A stretch of 14,063 nt of DNA, taken from NCBI GenBank assembly GCA_023389455.1, contig JAEWEJ010000260.1, positions 1 through 14,063 of the forward strand, in the 5' to 3' direction. The notes below the pieces were generated by a model, which was given only the letters and a program-made list of their open reading frames with translations, was not told the DNA's origin and ran no database searches. This document shows positions 7,893 to 14,063 of this stretch, piece after piece. The first letter of the stretch is position 1. Each line of letters opens with the position of its first letter. The translations under genes and the position numbers were made by a program. This DNA comes from Actinomycetes bacterium (GTDB taxonomy: Bacteria; Actinomycetota; Actinomycetes; Actinomycetales; Cellulomonadaceae).

Positions 7893-7923
7893 CCGGGCAC
7901 CGGATGCGCGCGCCCGGACGCAC

Positions 7924-7968
7924 CGACGGACCGCTCCCCGCCTCGAGCGGCGGGGGAACGGTCCGTCG
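7924..7968 (-). terminator. Long interrupted hairpin after rpf
   Basis: CGACGGACCG (7924-7933) pairs with CGGTCCGTCG (7959-7968). After a 2/3-base internal loop, CCCCGCC (7936-7942) pairs with GGCGGGG (7949-7955) around a six-base TCGAGC loop. The 17 paired positions begin 22 bp beyond the rpf stop codon. No T-run follows. Strong candidate terminator for rpf. Confidence 0.8.
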
Positions 7969-7990
7969 TGGTGCTGCCGGCGCTCCTGCG

Positions 7991-9358
7991 TCAGCTGAAC
8001 AGGTTCTTGCCGCAGTGCGGCCACTGCCCGGCGCCCGAGCGGTTGTAGAGCATCTTGGCGCGGGCCGTCTGCTCCTCGGCCGACGCCTGCGACGGCAGGC
8101 CGGAGCCGCCGACGGCCTGCCACGTGGCGACCGAGAACTGGTAGAGGCCGTGGTACTTGCCCGTGGACGACACGGCGTCGGCGCGGCCACCGGACTCGCA
8201 CCGGGCCAGCGCCGCCCAGTTGAGGGAGTCGGCGCCGCCGCCCGCCTCGATGGGGCCGGCCGCCGCGGACGAGCCGGACGACGACGCCCGCGGAGCAGCA
8301 GGAGCAGCGGCGGGCGGCGCGACGGGGCGCGCCTTGGTGCCGACCTTGACGACCTCCTCGACGGGCTGCTGCGTCACGCCGCTGCTCAGCGGCACGCGCA
8401 CCTCCTCGACGCCGTCGACCGTGGTGACACGCTCGACCACGGTGTGCACGCCGTTCGCGCCGGCCTGGGCGACGACCTTCTCGCCCGTGTAGCGCGAGGG
8501 GTCCTCCTCGGTCCGCGACGTGAACGGGACCTCGGAGGTGGTGGCGACGTCCTGCTCGAGGACCCGCTGCACGACGACCTGGACGCCGTCGGTCGGCGCC
8601 TGCTGGACGTGGACGCGGTCGAGCGGCTGCAGCGCGACCCCGAGGTCGTCCAGCGCGTCGGAGACGGTGGTGTCGTCCTCGGCGACCTGGTGCGCGGCGC
8701 CGTCGACGACGACCTCGGCCGGGCCGCCGAGCGGCAGCTGCATCGGCAGGTCGGCACGGTGGGCGGACCGGGAGGCGACCAGGGCGACGGAGCCGGCGCG
8801 CGAGGCGAGGGTCTCGAGCGCCTCGTCGGCGTCGAGCGCTGTGGTCCAGACGACCTGCCGCGTGCCGTCGAGGGCGACCATGATGGGCGACGCGTGCCGC
8901 ACGACGATCTCGGCGCCGTCGGTCAGCGCACCGCGGTGGGACACGGTGTCGCGCTCGGCGAGCTCGATGCCCTGGGCCTGCAGCAGACCCTCGACGGAGC
9001 CGGCGAACGTGGAGACGCGGGTGACCTCGCCGTTGACGTCGAGGGCGACGGTCTTGTGGGCCTGCGCGTAGGCGGTGCCGCCGGCGGCGACGACCAGGAG
9101 GGCCGTGCCTGCCGCGACGAAGGGCCAGCGGCGGCGGCGCACGGTTCCCGCTGCGTCAGCGGGGGCGGCGTCCGGCAGGGCGTCGGCGTCAGGACGGGCG
9201 GCGTGTGCCGCCGGCGTGGTCGATCCGGTGTGGCGGGCGAAGAACTGCACGAGGCTCCAGGCGTCGTCGATCCCGGGCACGGGGGCCGCGGACGCTCCGG
9301 GGGCGACGTGCGCCTGCGGGCGGCCGCGGACGGAGGGGTTCCCCGATCCGGCGGTCAC
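7991..9358 (-). CDS. Resuscitation-promoting factor, RpfB-like (DUF348x3-G5-Rpf)
   Basis: Cell-wall-lytic resuscitation-promoting factor of 455 aa. A 70-residue hydrophilic N-terminus and an RRRR stretch (74-77) precede a single membrane anchor (about 79-99, ending ...TAYAQA), so the bulk lies outside the membrane. Three DUF348-type repeats follow (about 102-145, 158-195, 214-255). A G5 domain comes next (about 275-342, containing YTGEKVVAQAG and ending VVKVGTK), then an Ala/Pro/Ser linker (343-375). The Rpf domain is 376-455: WAALARCESGG with predicted catalytic E388, GLYQFSVATWQAVGG, and cysteines C387 and C449 suited to the conserved disulfide. It is the RpfB architecture without a lipobox. 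It would cleave peptidoglycan glycan strands during growth or exit from dormancy. The GTG start at 9358 has no clear Shine-Dalgarno. Gene order tatD-rpf-ksgA supports RpfB orthology. Confidence 0.95.
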   Translation of the reverse strand: MTAGSGNPSVRGRPQAHVAPGASAAPVPGIDDAWSLVQFFARHTGSTTPAAHAARPDADALPDAAPADAAGTVRRRRWPFVAAGTALLVVAAGGTAYAQAHKTVALDVNGEVTRVSTFAGSVEGLLQAQGIELAERDTVSHRGALTDGAEIVVRHASPIMVALDGTRQVVWTTALDADEALETLASRAGSVALVASRSAHRADLPMQLPLGGPAEVVVDGAAHQVAEDDTTVSDALDDLGVALQPLDRVHVQQAPTDGVQVVVQRVLEQDVATTSEVPFTSRTEEDPSRYTGEKVVAQAGANGVHTVVERVTTVDGVEEVRVPLSSGVTQQPVEEVVKVGTKARPVAPPAAAPAAPRASSSGSSAAAGPIEAGGGADSLNWAALARCESGGRADAVSSTGKYHGLYQFSVATWQAVGGSGLPSQASAEEQTARAKMLYNRSGAGQWPHCGKNLFS

Positions 9359-9377
9359 GGCGACCGGGTGCGGTCAC

Positions 9378-9427
9378 CGCGTGTCGCGGAGGACGGGATC
9401 GCCCGTCCGCATCAATAGCGACACGCG
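9378..9427 (-). promoter_or_regulatory. Nested inverted repeats upstream of rpf start
   Basis: Outer perfect 10-bp repeat CGCGTGTCGC (9378-9387) / GCGACACGCG (9418-9427) encloses a perfect 7-bp hairpin GGACGGG (9391-9397) / CCCGTCC (9402-9408) with a four-base loop. Immediately next to it, 9359-9378 can form a further 8-bp stem (one G-U pair) ending at the GTG start codon. No Shine-Dalgarno is visible. It is either a structured mRNA leader or a DNA operator; if transcription starts near 9421, only part of the outer stem is transcribed. Confidence 0.5.
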
Positions 9428-9445
9428 ACCGTAACGGAATTGTGA
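9426..9445 (-). repeat. Shared upstream motif, copy 1 (rpf)
   Basis: The minus strand reads TCACAATTCCGTTACGGTCG, matching 16 of 20 positions with 10828-10847. It includes the proposed -10 TACGGT and lies 68 bp upstream of the GTG start. The pair of GTnAC half-sites spaced 11 bp apart is reminiscent of the direct-repeat sites described for MtrA. Confidence 0.55.
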
Positions 9446-9457
9446 CCCGCGGTCCAA
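9428..9457 (-). promoter_or_regulatory. Probable rpf promoter
   Basis: On the minus strand, TTGGAC (9452-9457) is followed after 18 bp by TACGGT (9428-9433). This fits a housekeeping actinobacterial promoter (TTGAC-like -35, TAnnnT -10). Transcription would begin near 9421, about 63 bp before the GTG start of rpf. The spacer contains GTCAC and GTTAC in direct orientation 11 bp apart. Assigned by eye. Confidence 0.5.
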
Positions 9458-9468
9458 GCCGATCCGGG

Positions 9469-9484
9469 TGTGACGAGAGTCACA
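9469..9484. promoter_or_regulatory. CRP/GlxR-type operator (TGTGA-N6-TCACA)
   Basis: TGTGACGAGAGTCACA is an exact match to the CRP-family core consensus TGTGA-N6-TCACA. It sits inside a longer perfect 10-bp palindrome (9465-9474 / 9479-9488) with a GAGA centre. It ends 12 bp upstream of the proposed -35 of rpf and is centred about 118 bp from the start codon. CRP-family control of rpf genes is known (GlxR on rpf2 in C. glutamicum, Rv3676 on rpfA in M. tuberculosis). It could alternatively act as a hairpin after the preceding gene. Confidence 0.7.
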
Positions 9485-9498
9485 CCCGCCGACGCACG

Positions 9499-9528
9499 GG
9501 CGGTCCCGCCGGGGCCCGCCGGGACGCC
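9499..9528 (-). terminator. Candidate terminator after the SLT-like gene
   Basis: GTCCCG (9503-9508) pairs with CGGGAC (9520-9525). It is extended after a one-base bulge by GGC (9499-9501) with GCC (9526-9528), with an 11-base G/C loop. It starts 8 bp after the stop codon at 9536. Weaker than the other hairpins here. Confidence 0.4.
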
Positions 9529-9535
9529 GAGGGGG

Positions 9536-10732
9536 TCAGTACCAGCCCCTGGCCTGCGAGTGCGCCCACGCGCCGCACGGGTCGCCGTACCGCCCGGCGA
9601 TGTACCCGAGCCCCCACGAGATCTGCGTCGCAGGGTTGGTCCGCCAGTCCGCACCGGCCGACGCCATCTTCGATCCCGGCAGCGACTGCGGGATGCCGTA
9701 GGCGCCCGAGGACCGGTTCTCCGCGTTCCAGCGCCAGCCGCTCTCCTTGTTCCACAGCGAGAGCAGGCAGGCGAACTGGTCGTCGCCCCAGCCGCGTGCC
9801 GCGGCCATCTCCTTGCCCATCGCCTGCGCCGTGCCCGGCTCCACCGCCACGGTCGACGGGTCGGGCAGCTCCGCGGTACCCACCCGGACCACCTGGTGCA
9901 CCGGCGCGACCGTCTCGACCGACGCGAGCACCGAGCGCCCCACGACCACGCCGCCGACCACGTCGAGCGAGTACGTCGTCGTGCGCTGCCCCGCCCGGCC
10001 GGCGTTCTTGACGACCCTGTTGCCCTTGACGAGCGTCGGGTCCTCGATCTCCTGCACCTCGAACGGGATCGCCTCGGTGACGGTCTCGCCCGAGGTCACG
10101 GCCCGCGTCACCAGCACGACGAGCCCGTCCACGGCGGCCGCGTCGAGGGGCACCGAGACCTGGTCCGACTCCTCGAGCACCAGGCCGATCTCCCGCAGGG
10201 CGTCGCGCACGGTGGACGCGCTCGTGACCCCGTCGATCACCTGCCCGTCGACCACGAGGTGCACGGTCTTCTGCGTCGACACCCGCAGGACGTCGCGCCC
10301 GACCGTGGCCGAGCGGGACGCCGACAGCCGCACCTCGTCGCGCAGCCCCAGCTCCTCGACGGCCTCGCCGACCGTCAGCGCGGTCGTCCAGACCGTCTGC
10401 GTCCGGCCGTCCACCTCGACGTCGATCTCGCGGCCGTGGCGCACGACCACCTGCCCGGTCCGCCCCACCGACTGGTCGAGCCCCGGCGCGACCAGGTCGC
10501 CGTCGCCGACCTCGATGCCGCCCGCCGCGAGCACGTCCTCGACGGTCCGGCCGAAGGTGCGCACCTGCACCTCGGTGCCGTCGACGTCGACGGTCACGTC
10601 CTTGTGCATCGCGGCGAAGGCGCTGGTGCCGCCCGCGACGAGCGCGAGCACGACGGCCTGCGCGGCGGTACGTGCGGCCCGGTCGCGCGCACGTGCTGCG
10701 CGACGGCCCGGCACCTGCGGGTGACCGGTCAC
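9536..10732 (-). CDS. DUF348/G5-domain lytic transglycosylase-like protein
   Basis: Predicted secreted or membrane-anchored peptidoglycan lyase, 398 aa, paralogous to the RpfB-like protein encoded downstream. A basic N-terminus (RRAARARDRAARTA) precedes one hydrophobic segment (about 24-41). DUF348-type repeats follow at about 44-85, 102-140 and 155-195, then a G5 domain (about 220-287, LVKGNRVVKNAG). The C-terminus (about 305-398) is not an Rpf domain but a lysozyme-fold SLT-like domain: FACLLSLWNKESGWRWNAEN with predicted catalytic E330, SSGAYGIPQSLPGSKM, and ISWGLGYIAGRYGDPCGAWAH. C322 and C386 may form a disulfide. This tail resembles actinobacterial aggregation-promoting-factor/transglycosylase C-termini. 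The GTG at 10732 was chosen because AAGGA lies four bases upstream and the mature-like sequence begins shortly after. The frame stays open to 10930 but has no better start. Confidence 0.92.
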   Translation of the reverse strand: MTGHPQVPGRRAARARDRAARTAAQAVVLALVAGGTSAFAAMHKDVTVDVDGTEVQVRTFGRTVEDVLAAGGIEVGDGDLVAPGLDQSVGRTGQVVVRHGREIDVEVDGRTQTVWTTALTVGEAVEELGLRDEVRLSASRSATVGRDVLRVSTQKTVHLVVDGQVIDGVTSASTVRDALREIGLVLEESDQVSVPLDAAAVDGLVVLVTRAVTSGETVTEAIPFEVQEIEDPTLVKGNRVVKNAGRAGQRTTTYSLDVVGGVVVGRSVLASVETVAPVHQVVRVGTAELPDPSTVAVEPGTAQAMGKEMAAARGWGDDQFACLLSLWNKESGWRWNAENRSSGAYGIPQSLPGSKMASAGADWRTNPATQISWGLGYIAGRYGDPCGAWAHSQARGWY

Positions 10733-10827
10733 GATGTCCTTCGGGTCGGCGGGAGGGACGCTGCCCTGAAGCTGGTATCGGCACCGCGTCGTGCGCCCTT
10801 GACGGGCCGCACCCCCCGGTGCCGGAC

Positions 10828-10847
10828 CGACCGTAACCGATCCGTGA
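10828..10847 (-). repeat. Shared upstream motif, copy 2 (SLT-like gene)
   Basis: The minus strand reads TCACGGATCGGTTACGGTCG, sharing 16 of 20 bases with the copy upstream of rpf. It lies 96 bp upstream of the GTG start at 10732. TACGGT (10830-10835) could be a -10, but the -35 position (TGGTCG at 18-bp spacing) is poor. It probably holds the promoter and a common regulator site for the paralog pair. Confidence 0.5.
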
Positions 10848-10871
10848 TGCCCGCGACCAGCGCCGGGCATC
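10846..10871 (-). terminator. Candidate terminator after tatD
   Basis: GATGCCCG (10846-10853) and CGGGCATC (10864-10871) form a perfect 8-bp stem with a ten-base loop. It starts 12 bp beyond the tatD stop and has no T-run. It slightly overlaps the upstream motif of the next gene, so termination and initiation signals are tightly packed here. Confidence 0.5.
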
Positions 10872-10883
10872 GCCCAGCGGCGG

Positions 10884-11834
10884 TCACCACTCCCCGTACA
10901 CCTGCGCCGACACCGCGCTGACCTGCGCACACACGTCCTCGACGGCGCGCCCGGTGGTCTCCGCGACCGTGCGGACGGTTCCCGGCAGGAGGTACGGCGC
11001 GTTGGGCCGTCCCCGGAACGGGTGAACCGTGAGGTACGGCGCGTCCGTCTCGACGAGCACGAGCGACGCGGGCAGCAGCCGCAGGGCCGCGCGCAGGTCC
11101 CCGTTGGCAGGGAACGACACGGGCCCGGCGAACGAGCAGTACCAGCCCTCCTCGGCGCAGACCTGCGCCAGGTCCGGGCCGCCGGAGAAGCAGTGGAAGA
11201 CCGTGCGCTCGGGGGCGCCGTCGCGCCGCAGCACGTCGACCACCTCGTCGTGGGCGTCCCGGTCGTGGATCTGCAGCGCCAGACCCAGCTCCTTGGCCAG
11301 CGCGACGTGCGCGCGGAACGCCTCGCGCTGCACCGCCCGGCCCCGCTCCCCCGCGCGGAAGAAGTCGAGCCCGGTCTCGCCGATCGCCCGCACCCGAGGG
11401 TTGTCCCGGGCGACCGCCGCGACCGCCGCGAGGGCGTCGTCGAGCGGGACGTCGTGGCGCGGCTGCGGGTCCGGGTCCAGCCCGTCCGGCGCGACCTCGC
11501 GGACGCCGGCGTGCAGGACCGCCTCGTTGGGGTGGATCGCGACGGCCCCGAGCAGCGCGGGGTGCTCGCGCACCACGGCGTCCGTCCACGCGACGGCCTC
11601 CAGGTCGCACCCGACCTGGACCATGCGCGTCACCCCGACCTGCGCCGCGCGCGCGAGGTGCGCGGCCAGGTCCGGGTGCTCCGCCAGGCCGGGACGTGCG
11701 ACGGCGTCCGCCGGGTCCCAGCCGTCGGCGCGCCACCCGACGACCGACTCCAGGTGCGTGTGGTCGTCGACGACGGGCGAGGGCAGCGGCTCCGGCGCGG
11801 GGGGCCAGCCGGTCTCACGCTTCCTGCGGGCCAC
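10884..11834 (-). CDS. tatD: TatD-family metal-dependent hydrolase (DNase)
   Basis: Cytoplasmic TIM-barrel hydrolase of the TatD family, 316 aa; members have 3'-5' deoxyribonuclease activity. Metal-ligand motifs are all present: DHTHL (H25 and H27), GETGLDFF (E153), LQIHDRDAHDEV (H190), FHCFSGG (H214) and ETDAPYL (D264). The C-terminal block HPFRGRPNAPYLLP is characteristic. The N-terminal 20 residues are basic and Pro-rich, beyond the family core. The GTG start (11834) lies three bases after the metG stop, with only a weak CAGGG upstream, so translation is likely coupled to metG. An Asp/Pro-rich insertion (about 115-131) follows the HPNEA motif. The metG-tatD-rpf order is conserved in actinobacteria. 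Confidence 0.95.
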   Translation of the reverse strand: MARRKRETGWPPAPEPLPSPVVDDHTHLESVVGWRADGWDPADAVARPGLAEHPDLAAHLARAAQVGVTRMVQVGCDLEAVAWTDAVVREHPALLGAVAIHPNEAVLHAGVREVAPDGLDPDPQPRHDVPLDDALAAVAAVARDNPRVRAIGETGLDFFRAGERGRAVQREAFRAHVALAKELGLALQIHDRDAHDEVVDVLRRDGAPERTVFHCFSGGPDLAQVCAEEGWYCSFAGPVSFPANGDLRAALRLLPASLVLVETDAPYLTVHPFRGRPNAPYLLPGTVRTVAETTGRAVEDVCAQVSAVSAQVYGEW

Positions 11835-11837
11835 GGC

Positions 11838-13625
11838 TCAGCCCTGTCGCAGCCGCTCGAGCTCCTCCTCGACGATCGCGTCGTCGAGCTTGGTGAACAC
11901 CGGCGTCGGCTTGTCGACCTTGGTACCCGGCACGACCGCCTTCGGCTGCCACGTGCCCCGCACCGCCGAGTAGTCGCCGGTGATGACGGGGTACGCGCGC
12001 GACTCGTCGTCGAGGTCGGTGACCTCCTCGATGCGCGGCTGGGGCGAGAACGTGCCCGTGCCGCCCAGCGCCTCGTGCACCGCCTGCGCGCTGTGCGGCA
12101 GGAAGGGCGCGAGCAGCGTGTTGAGGTCGCTGACCGCCTGGGTCGTGGTGTGCAGGACGGTGGCGAGGCGGTCAGGGTCCGTCTTGAGCTTCCACGGCTC
12201 GGTCTCCGAGACGTACCGGTTGGCCTCGCCGACGACGCGCATGGCCTCCTGCAGCGCCTGACGCTGCCGGTGCGCGCCCACGAGCTCCCCGACGCGCCCG
12301 AACGCGGTGGTGACCTCGGCCGCCAGCGCCTCGTCGACGGGCTCGCGACGACCCGGCGTCGGGATCTCACCGAAGTTCTTGTGGACCATGCTGGCGGTGC
12401 GGTTGACCAGGTTGCCCCAGCCCGCGACGAGCTCGTCGTTGGTGCGGCGCTTGAACTCCGCCCACGTGAAGTCGACGTCCTGCGTCTCCGGGCCCGCGAT
12501 CGAGATGTAGTAGCGCAGCGCGTCGGGCTGGTAGCGCGCGAGCATGTCGCGCACCAGGATCACGCGGCCGCGCGACGTCGAGAACTGCTTGCCCTCGACG
12601 TTGAGGAACTCGCTCGAGACGACCTCGGTCGGCAGGTTGAGCGCGCCGTAGGCGCCGGGGGCGCCGCCGTGCGCGCCCTTGCCGTCGTAGCCCAGCAGCT
12701 CGGCCGGCCAGATCTGCGAGTGGAAGGTGATGTTGTCCTTGCCCATGAAGTAGTACGACAGGGCCTCGGGGTCGTTCCACCACTGCCGCCACGCGTCGGG
12801 GTCGCCGCTGCGGCGCGCCCACTCGATCGACGCCGACAGGTACCCGATGACCGCGTCGAACCACACGTACAGCCGCTTGGTCGGGTTGTCCTCCCAGCCC
12901 TCCAGCGGCACCGGGATGCCCCAGTCGATGTCACGCGTCATGGCGCGCGGCCGCACGTCGTCGAGCAGGTTGAGGGAGAACTTCAGGACGTTGGGGCGCC
13001 ACGCCGTGCGCGTGCGCAGCCAGTCGCCCAGCGCGTCGACGAACGCCGGCAGGTCGAGGAAGAAGTGGTTCGACTCGACGAACTTCGGCGTCTCCCCGTT
13101 GATCTTGCTCTTCGGGTTGATCAGCTCGATCGCGTCGAGCTGGTTGCCGCAGTTGTCGCACTGGTCGCCGCGCGCGCCGTCGTACCCGCAGATGGGGCAG
13201 GTGCCCTCGATGTAGCGGTCCGGCAGGGTGCGCCCGGTCGACGGGCTGACCGCGCCCATCGTGGTGCGCTCGACCATGTACCCGTTCTTGTGGACGGTGC
13301 GGAACATCTCCTGCACCACCGCGTAGTGGTTGCGCGTCGTGGTGCGGGTGAACAGGTCGTACGAGAGGCCCAGCTGCGTGAGGTCCTCGACGATGACGCG
13401 GTTGTACCGGTCCGCGAGCTCCTGCGCGCTGACACCCTCCTTGTCGGCCTGCACCAGGATCGGGGTGCCGTGCTCGTCGGTGCCCGAGACCATCAGCACG
13501 TCGTGCCCCGCCATGCGCATGTACCGGCTGAAGACGTCCGAGGGGATGCCGAAGCCGGCGACGTGACCGATGTGGCGGGGGCCGTTCGCGTAGGGCCACG
13601 CGACGGCGGACAGGATGCGGGACAT
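11838..13625 (-). CDS. metG: Methionyl-tRNA synthetase
   Basis: Class I aminoacyl-tRNA synthetase that charges tRNA-Met, cytoplasmic, 595 aa. The catalytic HIGH motif is RHIGHVAG (H18-H21) after AWPYANGP, with GTDEHG at 48-53. The connective peptide carries one CxxC-x9-CxxC zinc knuckle (C143, C146, C156, C159). The second signature is KQFSTSR (346-352), the FSTSR form of KMSKS seen in many actinobacterial MetRS. The anticodon-binding helical domain runs from about 385 to 545. The protein ends at ELERLRQG without the C-terminal EMAP/Trbp111 tRNA-binding domain of longer MetRS. The ATG at 13625 has AGGA eight bases upstream; an in-frame GTG three codons earlier is less likely. The upstream gene's TAG overlaps this ribosome site. 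Confidence 0.98.
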   Translation of the reverse strand: MSRILSAVAWPYANGPRHIGHVAGFGIPSDVFSRYMRMAGHDVLMVSGTDEHGTPILVQADKEGVSAQELADRYNRVIVEDLTQLGLSYDLFTRTTTRNHYAVVQEMFRTVHKNGYMVERTTMGAVSPSTGRTLPDRYIEGTCPICGYDGARGDQCDNCGNQLDAIELINPKSKINGETPKFVESNHFFLDLPAFVDALGDWLRTRTAWRPNVLKFSLNLLDDVRPRAMTRDIDWGIPVPLEGWEDNPTKRLYVWFDAVIGYLSASIEWARRSGDPDAWRQWWNDPEALSYYFMGKDNITFHSQIWPAELLGYDGKGAHGGAPGAYGALNLPTEVVSSEFLNVEGKQFSTSRGRVILVRDMLARYQPDALRYYISIAGPETQDVDFTWAEFKRRTNDELVAGWGNLVNRTASMVHKNFGEIPTPGRREPVDEALAAEVTTAFGRVGELVGAHRQRQALQEAMRVVGEANRYVSETEPWKLKTDPDRLATVLHTTTQAVSDLNTLLAPFLPHSAQAVHEALGGTGTFSPQPRIEEVTDLDDESRAYPVITGDYSAVRGTWQPKAVVPGTKVDKPTPVFTKLDDAIVEEELERLRQG

Positions 13626-13635
13626 GCCCACGATC

Positions 13636-14013
13636 CTAGGTGCGGCGGGGGTCGGCCTCGCCCGGGTCGTCGCCCTCCGGACGTGACGGGTCCGGCGAGG
13701 GCGCGTCGGGGTCGACCTCGCCACGGCGACGTCCCAGGTCCACGAACCGCGCGACGGGCTCGGACACGTCCCACGCCCGCTCCTGCGCCTCCTCCTCGTC
13801 CAGCCGCAGGGCCTCCTCGCCCGCGATGGCCTCCGCCTCGACCGAGGTGCCGTCCTCCGTGGCCTCGGCGAGCGTCGGCGGCAGGCGCCGCACGGGCGTC
13901 ACGTCCTCGCCGACGACCGCGTCCGGACCGCCCGTCGCGTCCGGCGCCCGCAGGCGCAGGGGCTGGGTGTCGTCCTGCTCGAACGGCCGGTCGCGCGACG
14001 GCCAGACCACCAC
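13636..14013 (-). CDS. Acidic, probably disordered hypothetical protein
   Basis: I do not recognise this gene. The 125-aa product starts VVWPSRDRPFEQDD and is rich in Asp, Glu, Pro and Arg. It includes a charged stretch (about 60-80, AEAIAGEEALRLDEEEAQE) and ends in a Pro/Asp/Gly/Arg tail. There is no membrane segment or catalytic motif, and most of it looks disordered. Codons end strongly in G/C like its neighbours, supporting a real gene. The GTG start at 14013 has GGAGG five bases upstream. However, the frame remains open to the window edge at 14063, so the gene could begin further upstream and this would then be a C-terminal tail. Its TAG stop lies ten bases before the metG ATG and overlaps the AGGA of metG, which suggests one transcript. 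Confidence 0.6.
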   Translation of the reverse strand: MVVWPSRDRPFEQDDTQPLRLRAPDATGGPDAVVGEDVTPVRRLPPTLAEATEDGTSVEAEAIAGEEALRLDEEEAQERAWDVSEPVARFVDLGRRRGEVDPDAPSPDPSRPEGDDPGEADPRRT

Positions 14014-14063
14014 CGGCTCCTCCCACGGTCCGGGGGCACCACCGGCCGCCGGGACCTCCGGGC

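Noticed and set aside
9359..9535. c-di-AMP (ydaO) riboswitch upstream of rpf
   Set aside because: This class precedes some actinobacterial rpf genes, so I looked for it. The conserved purine-rich blocks are not recognisable, and the 177-bp interval is accounted for by a hairpin, the CRP-like site, a promoter and short stems.
9205..10921. Plus-strand frames opposite the two muralytic genes (9205-10011 and 9470-10921)
   Set aside because: They are antisense shadows of genes with complete domain structure; no ribosome site or recognisable domain supports them.

Overview
The window is very GC-rich DNA with strongly G/C-ending codons, frequent GTG starts and GTGA/ATGA overlaps between genes. The gene order metG - tatD - rpf-type muralytic gene(s) - ksgA - ispE is the arrangement known from Actinomycetia (for example M. 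tuberculosis metS-tatD-rpfB-ksgA-ispE). With the G5/DUF348 cell-wall proteins this points to an actinobacterium, probably in or near Cellulomonadaceae; that family-level guess is inference. All supported genes lie on the minus strand, so transcription runs from high to low coordinates.

Layout in transcription order. (1) 14013-10884: the end of an acidic uncharacterised gene, methionyl-tRNA synthetase metG, and a TatD-family metal hydrolase, closely packed and probably one transcript. (2) 10732-9536 and 9358-7991: two tandem paralogous secreted or membrane-anchored muralytic proteins. Both have a DUF348/G5 stalk, but the first ends in an SLT-like lysozyme-fold domain and the second in an Rpf (resuscitation-promoting factor) domain. 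Each has its own upstream region. That of rpf carries a perfect CRP/GlxR-type palindrome and a plausible promoter, and both genes share a 20-nt promoter-proximal motif. (3) 7791-3777: ksgA, ispE, a DesK-type sensor kinase and its LuxR/NarL-type response regulator. The first three are joined by GTGA overlaps, and the unit ends in a perfect 13-bp hairpin. (4) 3632-1609: a NatAB-like ABC exporter (ATPase and ABC-2 permease, ATGA overlap), then (5) an ABC-F protein that runs off the left edge.

The genes combine translation housekeeping (MetRS, 16S rRNA dimethylation, ABC-F), isoprenoid precursor synthesis (IspE), peptidoglycan remodelling and resuscitation (the Rpf pair), and an apparent sense-and-export module (two-component system plus ABC exporter) placed between ispE and the ABC-F gene. 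I see no phage, transposon, CRISPR, tRNA or rRNA. The points most worth checking are regulatory: the rpf upstream region and leader, the divergence of the two paralogs, and the palindromes between the response regulator and the exporter. I do not see an entirely new multi-gene system. No gene-free stretch exceeds about 200 bp.
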